Shown: positions 14,646 to 20,073 of the stretch, piece by piece
How positions within the stretch are numbered: the first letter of the stretch is position 1
Layout: every line of letters starts with the position of its first letter
From: VRUE01 sp036376775
GTDB lineage: Bacteria; Actinomycetota; Thermoleophilia; Solirubrobacterales; 70-9
Direction: 5' to 3'
DNA: 20,073 bases
Assembly: GCA_036376775.1 (NCBI GenBank)
Contig: DASUZP010000158.1
Span: forward strand, 1-20,073
Notes under the pieces: generated by a model
Databases searched by the model: none
What the model was told of the DNA's origin: nothing
What the model saw: only the letters and a program-made list of their open reading frames with translations
Program-made: the position numbers and the translations under genes

Positions 14646-15614
14646 ATGTTGTACCTGCATTGTGGGTGGGGTAGAACCAGCACGTCCAGCCTTCAGGCTG
14701 CTCTCTACGCCAATCGGGATCGCCTGGCGGCTGCCGGGGTCGTGTACCCGGACAAGTGGAGGGCGGCCACTGTTCCGGCCCATCATCGGCTTAATGACCT
14801 TGTGAATGATTCGCCCGGGTCTGTGAGTGCGCTCGACGATTTCCGACGCTTCTTAGTCAGCAACGCTGATCGAAACGTGTTGTTTTCGGCCGAGAGGATC
14901 ACCGGATGGCTGTTGTCGAGTGAGAGGCAGGAGGCCTTTCTGAGACTTCTTGTTGCTGCACAGGGCGTGACGCCGACGAGGTGCATTTGGACCCTGCGTC
15001 GCTTCGATCAACTTCTTGAGTCGCTCTACCTGCTCATGCTCTGGCACGGCAACGACCTTCCCCCGCCGGCTGCATACCTTCGCAGGCGGATGGAGGGACC
15101 CGTATTCGAAGGCATGCGGCGAGTGGAGGATCTCGCTGGCATCCAAGTCGCCTATGTCAAGTACTGCCCCGATGGCGCACACAATGGAGAGCTTCTCCAT
15201 ACCTTTGGTATTTCCGACTCGATTGGAGCAATCATCCGAGAGGAACTCGAGCGCGGGCCTCGCCTAAATATCAGTCCCAGCCACAAGGAGGCCGTTGCGC
15301 TTGCGAGTGCCGAGGAGCTCTCGGAAAGAGCCCGGGTAACATTGGATGTAGACAGGCTGCGGGCGGCGTTCAAAAACAAAAGCTTCCGGTTTGATCGTGA
15401 CCGGCGCTGTGAGCTAGTCTCAGAGGCCGCGAAGAGAAATGTGCACAAACGGGCGCTCGCGGCGGCCCGCCGGTATGGGATCGAGTCATACTGCGAGTTC
15501 TTTGAGGGCGCCTCGATAATCGCGTCTGAGTCATATGGATTGGATGCGGCCATAATCGACAACGAAGAGCTCAAGCGCTTGGTGGCCCACCTTGGCCTTT
15601 CGAAGCCCCCATAG
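14646..15614 (+). CDS. Sulfotransferase-like paralog B with altered P-loop
   Basis: A 322-residue full-length member of the A/B/C family. It opens MLYLHCGWGRTSTSSLQAAL: compared with A and C, P9 is glycine and G12 of the RTGTS loop is serine, so phosphosulfate binding may be weakened. TRCIWTLRRFDQLLESLY matches the second family motif. The C-terminal half has PSHKEAVALAS and the 46-residue block missing from A (ERARVTLDVD to HKRALA). An 18-base stretch around the HKEAVA codons (CACAAGGAGGCCGTTGCG) is identical to that in A, which points to recent duplication. No ribosome-binding site; the leaderless promoter fixes the start. Ends 31 bp from a convergent gene with no obvious terminator between them. 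Confidence 0.75.
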   Translation: MLYLHCGWGRTSTSSLQAALYANRDRLAAAGVVYPDKWRAATVPAHHRLNDLVNDSPGSVSALDDFRRFLVSNADRNVLFSAERITGWLLSSERQEAFLRLLVAAQGVTPTRCIWTLRRFDQLLESLYLLMLWHGNDLPPPAAYLRRRMEGPVFEGMRRVEDLAGIQVAYVKYCPDGAHNGELLHTFGISDSIGAIIREELERGPRLNISPSHKEAVALASAEELSERARVTLDVDRLRAAFKNKSFRFDRDRRCELVSEAAKRNVHKRALAAARRYGIESYCEFFEGASIIASESYGLDAAIIDNEELKRLVAHLGLSKPP

Positions 15615-15645
15615 CGGCGATCTGGGCCTCGCACGGCAAGGACCG

Positions 15646-16338
15646 TTACTTCATCGCTTCCCGGACACGCTCGAACATCGCGTACTCCGGCTTCAGCACC
15701 TCTCGCAGATGGTCGAGTTCCTCCTCATCGAGCACCACTTTCTCATCGTGTCTTCGCTCGTGCTTCTCTTCCAGCTCCAGTTCGAGTGTCGTGGCAAGCA
15801 TTTTCAGATCCTCCGAGAAAGTTTCCGTGAAGCAGACCGCCGAGCAGGCCAGCGCATTCTCCGCCGCCTCGACCGGGTCCATGCGTTCCGAGAACATGAA
15901 GACCTGCGTCAGCAGGAGTTGAGGGGGGAGTTGTCTCAGGAAATCTTGGAAGCCGTTCCCCATGTGTTTCGCGAGCAGCTGGAGTTTGTCCACGGCCGGC
16001 TCGACATCGCGGGCCGTGGGGTTGGCACGGGCCCAGAGAAACTGTCGGTAGTAGGAGATCACCCGCGCCGCCGGGTCGCGAAGAATCGTCACGGTGAAAG
16101 TATGCGGAGGGAGTTGAAGGCGGTAGGCCGGCGTGTGGGAGTTGGCGAAAAAGTAATCCCCTTCTGAGATCAGCTTGGAATCCGATCGCACAAATTTCAG
16201 ACCGTTCCTCGTGGTCGCCGAAGAATTGAACATCGCCGGGAGGTTCAGGCCCGCAAGCCCCCAGAACGCGGCGTTCAAGCTCGTCCCCGCGGTTTTGCGG
16301 ACGTGGTGGTGATAGACGCGCTCGTATGCCGGGTTCAA
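15646..16338 (-). CDS. Sulfotransferase (Sulfotransfer_2-like)
   Basis: A 230-residue protein with HHHVRKTAGTSL (10-21), the PAPS loop of the heparan/chondroitin-type Sulfotransfer_2 family, and ILRDPAARVISYYR (85-98), its 3'-phosphate-binding segment. FFANSHTPAY between them is also typical. The start is a TTG at 16338 that overlaps the FkbM stop as TTGA; no ATG or GTG fits better before the first strand. Second gene of a two-gene minus operon, so sulfation may accompany the FkbM methylation. The C-terminal third is rich in glutamate and lysine (ELELEEKHERRHDEK), likely helical. Confidence 0.82.
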   Translation of the reverse strand: MNPAYERVYHHHVRKTAGTSLNAAFWGLAGLNLPAMFNSSATTRNGLKFVRSDSKLISEGDYFFANSHTPAYRLQLPPHTFTVTILRDPAARVISYYRQFLWARANPTARDVEPAVDKLQLLAKHMGNGFQDFLRQLPPQLLLTQVFMFSERMDPVEAAENALACSAVCFTETFSEDLKMLATTLELELEEKHERRHDEKVVLDEEELDHLREVLKPEYAMFERVREAMK

Positions 16339-17045
16339 CTGGATCGCCGATGCGCAAAGATACGACCGCGGTCCGGCGTGCTCGCCGCTCGCTGCAATTC
16401 GAACCCCGCCGCTTCGAGATGGCTTTCCAGCATGGCCAGGCTGTAGCGCTCGTCAACCAGGTCGCTGTGGTAAAGAATGAGCATCTGCTCGATTATGCGG
16501 AGCGTCTCGATTGAGGCTCCCATCAAGATCGGGAACTCCGCTCCCTCGCAGTTGAGCTTTGCCAGGGTGCAGCGATCGACCGCATGGCCGCGCAGGTAGC
16601 CTGCCAGCGTCTCCGCACGCACAGGCTCGCCGCCCGCCTGTAATGGTTTCGTGATCGTATGACCCCAATTGCCGGCCGGGTTGTGGTGCAGGCGGACCTC
16701 GCCGGGGCGGTCGCTGAGCGCCATGTGGGCTGCCTCTACGTTCGTCAGCCCGTTCAGTCCGACGTTGTGGACAAGCAGCTCATAGCTCTCTCGGCAGGCC
16801 TCAACCGCAAGCACGCGGCCGCTGGGGGCGATGCCGGCTGCCAGCAGGGTGAAGCCCCCGATGTGCGCGCCGATGTCGAGTATCACGCCGTCCCGGGGCG
16901 GTTCGTGGGGACGGGGACGCGGCTGGTGCAACCACTCCATCCAAGGCTGAATGGCCTGCTCGTCGACGGTACCCTCGCGATAGGCGATCCGCAGCCCGTC
17001 CTCGCCGAAGTCCTTGATCCGAAGCGGGACGCGGGAGTGCGTCAT
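16335..17045 (-). CDS. FkbM family methyltransferase
   Basis: A 236-residue SAM-dependent O-methyltransferase, probably acting on a sugar hydroxyl. VILDIGAHIGGFTLLAAG (54-71) is motif I for SAM; VLAVEACRES (78-87) carries the acidic residue for the ribose; LAKLNCEGAEFPIL (161-174) is the FkbM signature (K-x-x-x-E-G-x-E). The ATG at 17045 is preferred over farther upstream ones because a TACAAT box lies 7 nt before it and the longer frame runs into the divergent gene. Its stop overlaps the TTG start of the sulfotransferase. Confidence 0.87.
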   Translation of the reverse strand: MTHSRVPLRIKDFGEDGLRIAYREGTVDEQAIQPWMEWLHQPRPRPHEPPRDGVILDIGAHIGGFTLLAAGIAPSGRVLAVEACRESYELLVHNVGLNGLTNVEAAHMALSDRPGEVRLHHNPAGNWGHTITKPLQAGGEPVRAETLAGYLRGHAVDRCTLAKLNCEGAEFPILMGASIETLRIIEQMLILYHSDLVDERYSLAMLESHLEAAGFELQRAASTPDRGRIFAHRRSS

Positions 17046-17052
17046 TGAGGCG

Positions 17053-17058
17053 ATTGTA
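17053..17058 (-). promoter_or_regulatory. Predicted -10 box of a leaderless promoter for the FkbM operon
   Basis: Minus strand reads TACAAT, then 7 nt, then the ATG at 17045. It faces away from the paralog C promoter in a 68-bp divergent region. Confidence 0.6.
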
Positions 17059-17099
17059 TCCGGTAGCCTGATTCTCCGATTCGTACTCTGGGCCTGGGC

Positions 17100-17105
17100 T
17101 ATAGT
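17100..17105 (+). promoter_or_regulatory. Predicted -10 box of a leaderless promoter for paralog C
   Basis: TATAGT, then 8 nt, then the ATG at 17114; the flank GCTATAGTC matches that of paralog B. The -10 boxes of the two divergent promoters are 41 nt apart, so their -35 areas overlap. Confidence 0.6.
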
Positions 17106-17113
17106 CATCCGCC

Positions 17114-18100
17114 ATGCTGTACGTCCATTGCGGTTGGCCGAGGACGGGTACCTCCAGCCTCCAAGCAGCACTGTTCGAGCGCAGGGATCTGTTGGCCGCC
17201 GCCGGCATTGTGTATCCAGACCGCTGGAGGGGTTCGACGATGGGTCATGCCCATCACGGGCTCTCCGATCTGTTACTGGGTTCGCTCGAGTCCGAGAGTG
17301 CGTTCGACGAGCTCGAGCGCTTTCTGGATGCCAACACCGAGCGGAGCGTGCTGCTCTCCGCCGAGGGCCTCACCAACTGGCTGCAGTCGAACGAGAAACT
17401 GGAGACCCTGTTGAGCTTCTTCGCCGCGGTCCGGGGGGTGACGGCCACGAGGTGCATCTGGACTCTGCGCAGATACGACGAAGCGCTCATCTCAGAGTAC
17501 CTGGCACAGCTGGCGTTCGGTCTCAGGATCCGTCCGTTGACCGAGCGGGTCGGCGACATCCCAGATCCAGACATGCAGTTCGCGGGGATGTGCAGGGTCG
17601 AGGAAGCGGTCGGCAACGAAGTCACCTACGTAAAGTACGGTTCCACCGGAGGGCACAACATCTCGCTCTTGCGTTGCTTCGAGATGCCGGATGAGCTGAT
17701 CGATGAGATTTGTCAGACGCTGGAACGCAGCCCCCGGCTGAACGTAGGCGTGACCCAGAAGCAGGCCGTTGCACTGCTCAACCCAGAGGCGCTGTCGGCC
17801 AGATCCGGCGTCGAGTTCGACGGATCCGCGGTGCGAGCCGCGTGGCGACGCGGCGACCTCGATTTCGAGCAGGATCGGCGCTGCGCTCTGCTCGCAGCCG
17901 ACTCGAGACGGGCACTTCACGACCGGGCGCTGGCGGCGGCGCAAAGACAGGGCTTCGATCTCTATGCGGAATTCTTCGGCAATGAAAAGATCTTCGGGCC
18001 TGCGTCCGTCTCGCTTGTCCCGGCAGAGCTGACCGACGCGGACTTGCAGCAGCTGGTCGCTTCGTGCGTCCCATCCAGCCCTGAGGCGCGTTTGACATGA
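17114..18100 (+). CDS. Sulfotransferase-like paralog C
   Basis: A 328-residue, full-length member of the A/B/C family with the intact loop GWPRTGTSSLQAAL (7-20) and TRCIWTLRRYDEALISEYL near 113-131. LLSAEGLTNWL near 80 is shared by all three (LLSAEGMTGW, LFSAERITGW). It has the 46-residue block missing in A (ARSGVEFDGS to HDRALA). Its second half (TQKQAVALLNPEALS) is more diverged in DNA than A is from B, so it is the older branch or a separate arrival. The TGA overlaps the ATG of the TylF gene. The best candidate for the active member of the family. Acceptor unknown. Confidence 0.78.
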   Translation: MLYVHCGWPRTGTSSLQAALFERRDLLAAAGIVYPDRWRGSTMGHAHHGLSDLLLGSLESESAFDELERFLDANTERSVLLSAEGLTNWLQSNEKLETLLSFFAAVRGVTATRCIWTLRRYDEALISEYLAQLAFGLRIRPLTERVGDIPDPDMQFAGMCRVEEAVGNEVTYVKYGSTGGHNISLLRCFEMPDELIDEICQTLERSPRLNVGVTQKQAVALLNPEALSARSGVEFDGSAVRAAWRRGDLDFEQDRRCALLAADSRRALHDRALAAAQRQGFDLYAEFFGNEKIFGPASVSLVPAELTDADLQQLVASCVPSSPEARLT

Positions 18101-18822
18101 CCGTTGCTCCGACCGGCCGGCAGCTCTATCTCGACCTGCTGAAGAAGTGCCTGACGCGATACGACCTGGAGGCGGGGGCTGACCTCGATAAACGACGCGA
18201 AGGACGCGATGTGTCCCCCGCCGCCGAGACGATGATCGGGCTCCATCGCCTCGAGAACATCGAGCAATGCCTGAAGGACGTCATCCAGGACGAGATCCCC
18301 GGGGACCTGATCGAAACCGGTGTGTGGCGCGGGGGTGCAGCGATATTCATGCGGGCGGTGCTGGCGGCGTATGGGGTCGGCGACCGCACGGTCTGGGTTG
18401 CCGACTCGTTCGAAGGACTACCGAAGCCGGATCCGGAGAAGTACCCCAGCGATCGAGACTCGCGACTTTGGAAGGTACCTGCGCTGCGCGTCTCATTGCA
18501 AGAGGTGAAAGCCAACTTCGCCAAGTACGGTTTGCTCGATGACAATGTCCGGTTCTTGCCGGGCTGGTTCAGGGACACGCTCCCCGACGCCCCGGTCGAG
18601 CGCCTGGCGCTGCTGAGGCTGGATGGCGACCTCTACGAGTCGACCATTCAAGCCCTCGATTCGCTCTACCCCAAGCTGTCTCCGGGCGGCTTTGCGATAG
18701 TCGACGACTATGGCGCGGCGGAGGCGACTGCAGAAGCCGTAAACGACTATCGCGCCAGACACGGCATCGACGACGAGCTGGTGCGGATCGACTGGACCGG
18801 TGTTTTCTGGCGCCGCTCATGA
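18097..18822 (+). CDS. TylF/MycF-type sugar O-methyltransferase
   Basis: A 241-residue SAM- and metal-dependent methyltransferase of the macrocin O-methyltransferase family, which methylates sugar hydroxyls. The N-terminus (LYLDLLKKCLTRYD) and TMIGLHRLENIEQC are family-typical; LIETGVWRGGAAIFMRAVL (71-89) binds SAM; ADSFEGLPKPDP (102-113) follows; RLDGDLYEST (174-183) and VDDYG (202-206) carry the metal-binding aspartates. Coupled to paralog C by ATGA, so sulfation and methylation may act on one sugar. Its TGA overlaps the stop of the convergent gene in the palindrome TCATGA (18817-18822). Confidence 0.9.
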   Translation: MTVAPTGRQLYLDLLKKCLTRYDLEAGADLDKRREGRDVSPAAETMIGLHRLENIEQCLKDVIQDEIPGDLIETGVWRGGAAIFMRAVLAAYGVGDRTVWVADSFEGLPKPDPEKYPSDRDSRLWKVPALRVSLQEVKANFAKYGLLDDNVRFLPGWFRDTLPDAPVERLALLRLDGDLYESTIQALDSLYPKLSPGGFAIVDDYGAAEATAEAVNDYRARHGIDDELVRIDWTGVFWRRS

Positions 18823-19608
18823 TGCCGGTGCGGGCGCGAGCGTGAAGCCGTCCGGTTGAGCGCCCTCGGGCAGCTCGCGGTCCTTCGGCCCGATGCAGTT
18901 GAGCACGTTTCCCCCGTGCACTGCGATCAGCCATGCCCGCATCGATTCGTCCTGGACGGTCGGGTAGTGCTGGTGGAGGCGCACGTGGGCCGCACCTTGG
19001 TCTTTCTTCCCGAGTATCGAGAGGCGCTCATATGGTGCGTATAGCCGCTGCAGGCTCGAGTGGCCGCTGCCTCTCACGGTCCTCGGCAGATCGCGTCCGG
19101 GCCGCTCGAAGAACGAGTGGAACGAGCTGTTCTGCATCCAGTCCGCGTAGAGCCTGCGCTGCGGCACGTCCAGCCGGTAGCCGCGCGGAAAGTTGACCAG
19201 CAGGTGCTCCTGGCGCGACCGGTGAAACGAGTCCGCGTAGTCCTGGATGGCCTCGACGTAGCCGTCTGCGATGGCGTCATCGCTGTCGAGTCGAGTGGTG
19301 ATGAGCACGTCGGCATCGGAGCGCACCGCCGCCCTGACGGCGGCGAGCGGCCGGCGATCCTCGCTCGTCATGACGATCCTCATCGAAGGCATGCGGCGTT
19401 CCTCCGCGCGCAGCTGCTCCAGTGCCTCTGGATCGGTGGTCTCGTCGCAGAGGAGCAGCCAGGTGAAGGCGTCAGTGGTTTGCGCGGCCACCGCCGGGAG
19501 GGTGAATCGCCGCAGGAGGTCGACGCGCTCCTCGAGCCAGGCTGAGGTGAGGTCCCTGCCCATCCGCACCGAGAATTGCGTTTCAAGCAGGTGCTGGATC
19601 GAGAGCAT
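18817..19608 (-). CDS. Putative rhamnosyltransferase-like glycosyltransferase
   Basis: A 263-residue protein whose layout matches the Pfam 'putative rhamnosyl transferase' family: W(24)LEER then LPAVAAQTTDAFTWLLLCDE (38-56), then VLITTRLDSDDAI (101-113), where the RLDSDD segment is the likely metal- and nucleotide-binding site of a GT-A fold. LLVNFPRGYRLD and QNSSFHSFFE are also seen in that family. The ATG at 19608 lies inside the 3' end of the upstream gene (26-bp overlap), consistent with coupling. The C-terminal 20 residues are proline/alanine-rich and probably disordered. Sugar identity is not established by the sequence. Confidence 0.75.
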   Translation of the reverse strand: MLSIQHLLETQFSVRMGRDLTSAWLEERVDLLRRFTLPAVAAQTTDAFTWLLLCDETTDPEALEQLRAEERRMPSMRIVMTSEDRRPLAAVRAAVRSDADVLITTRLDSDDAIADGYVEAIQDYADSFHRSRQEHLLVNFPRGYRLDVPQRRLYADWMQNSSFHSFFERPGRDLPRTVRGSGHSSLQRLYAPYERLSILGKKDQGAAHVRLHQHYPTVQDESMRAWLIAVHGGNVLNCIGPKDRELPEGAQPDGFTLAPAPAS

Positions 19609-20073
19609 CGGGAGTCAGGCGGTAGCCGACGGCAGACGCCAGGGTTGCGAGCCTGTGTCGATAGGTGTGATTGTGGGCGACGATGCGCTGGAGATGGCTG
19701 ACGATCTCACCGTGGCGCAGATCGTCGGCCAGCAGCCGGTCGATCTCCGCTCGGACGCCGTCGCCGTCCTTGACGATCGGGATGAGGTTCTGGGTGCGCG
19801 GCCCCATCCCGCCGACGCCGAAGTCGTGGATCGTCGCGAACTCATGGGGCGTGATCACCGCGGCGCCGGCGGCCGCGGCATCGAAGACGACCGGCGCCGC
19901 GAACGTGGCCGAGCCGATCTCGGCGTCGGCGCCGATAACCACCTTCGCCCGACAAAGGGCAGCGGCACGGCTCTCCGCGGGGGGCGACGGCGCGATCCGA
20001 TCGCCTAAATCCGGCGGTAGGCCTTCCAGCTCACCGCTCGCGACGATGCGCAGGCCGCGGTCCGCGGCCCCGC
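19583..20073 (-). CDS. C-terminal part of a CgeB/YkvP-like glycosyltransferase (5' end outside window)
   Basis: The frame stays open from the window edge (…GLRIVASGELEGLP) to the TGA at 19583-19585, about 163 residues. AKVVIGADAEIG, then FDAAAAGAAVITPH, then a predicted helix ending IVAHNHTYRHRLATLA are the closing features of Glyco_trans_1_2 / CgeB-like GT-B domains: the donor-site strand, the (F/E)-x-x-A-x-G segment, and the 'HTY-x-x-R' terminal helix. An internal GTG at 19942 is not the true start. Overlaps the rhamnosyltransferase-like gene by 26 bp. It contains the half of the CgeB domain that the GT2 gene at 11543 lacks. Confidence 0.7.
   Translation of the reverse strand, partial: GAADRGLRIVASGELEGLPPDLGDRIAPSPPAESRAAALCRAKVVIGADAEIGSATFAAPVVFDAAAAGAAVITPHEFATIHDFGVGGMGPRTQNLIPIVKDGDGVRAEIDRLLADDLRHGEIVSHLQRIVAHNHTYRHRLATLASAVGYRLTPDALDPAPA

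Noticed and set aside
15615..15645. Terminator between the convergent genes at 15614 and 15646
   Set aside because: No convincing stem-loop or T-run in the 31-bp gap.
16659..17048. Plus-strand frame opposite the FkbM gene
   Set aside because: The minus strand has all FkbM motifs and a promoter; the plus frame shows none.
1..20073. tRNA, rRNA, CRISPR array or riboswitch
   Set aside because: Nothing resembling cloverleaf ends, spaced direct repeats or known aptamer cores was noticed on reading; a covariance-model scan was not possible.

Overview
The window is GC-rich, densely packed bacterial DNA. It has overlapping ATGA junctions, GTG and TTG starts, and several -10 boxes lying 6-8 nt before a start codon, which is the layout of leaderless transcripts. 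This fits a high-GC actinobacterium. A Thermoleophilia/Solirubrobacterales-type lineage is my guess from the gene mix; no marker gene proves it. The content is a surface-glycan biosynthesis and decoration locus: a Wzx-like flippase, glycosyltransferases of the GT2, GT4, GT-D and CgeB-like types, a NodB-type deacetylase, FkbM and TylF methyltransferases, and eight sulfotransferase-like genes within about 10 kb. No sulfate-activation (PAPS synthesis), sugar-nucleotide synthesis or polymerase gene lies in the window.

Layout. (1) Positions 2-5530, plus strand: the tail of an upstream gene, a flippase with an extra C-terminal helix-turn-helix-like segment, and 1 nt later a 1158-residue P-loop NTPase with a nuclease-like N-terminus. 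This NTPase is the odd gene of the locus and could be a STAND-type defence protein. (2) Positions 8006-5503, minus strand: an operon of polysaccharide deacetylase, GT-D-fold protein with a transposase-like HTH tail, and GT2. (3) Positions 8087-9492: two paralogous sulfotransferases facing tail to tail; their shared ending forms a perfect 22-bp inverted repeat. (4) Positions 9588-12907, plus strand: a 14-codon leader ORF, then GT4, sulfotransferase and GT2 with a cut-off CgeB-like tail, all overlapping. (5) Positions 12996-15614, plus strand: sulfotransferase-like paralog A, a different sulfotransferase, and paralog B; A and B each have their own apparent leaderless promoter. (6) Positions 17045-15646, minus strand: FkbM methyltransferase and a sulfotransferase joined by a TTGA overlap. 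(7) Positions 17114-18822, plus strand: paralog C and a TylF-type methyltransferase. (8) Positions 20073-18817, minus strand: the C-terminal part of a CgeB-like glycosyltransferase and a rhamnosyltransferase-like gene.

Taken together, the genes suggest a lipid-linked or surface glycan that is assembled in the cytoplasm, variably deacetylated, O-methylated and sulfated, and exported by the flippase. The paralog trio (12996, 14646, 17114) shows recent duplication and decay: A lacks an internal 46-residue block, and B has an altered nucleotide-binding loop. Base composition changes along the window. A hand count gives 75% GC at 541-600 in the flippase and 50% at 9001-9060 in a sulfotransferase, suggesting that the sulfotransferase modules were acquired separately. 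No gene-free stretch exceeds 300 bases; the longest is about 95 bases (9493-9587). I saw no tRNA, rRNA, CRISPR array or insertion sequence.
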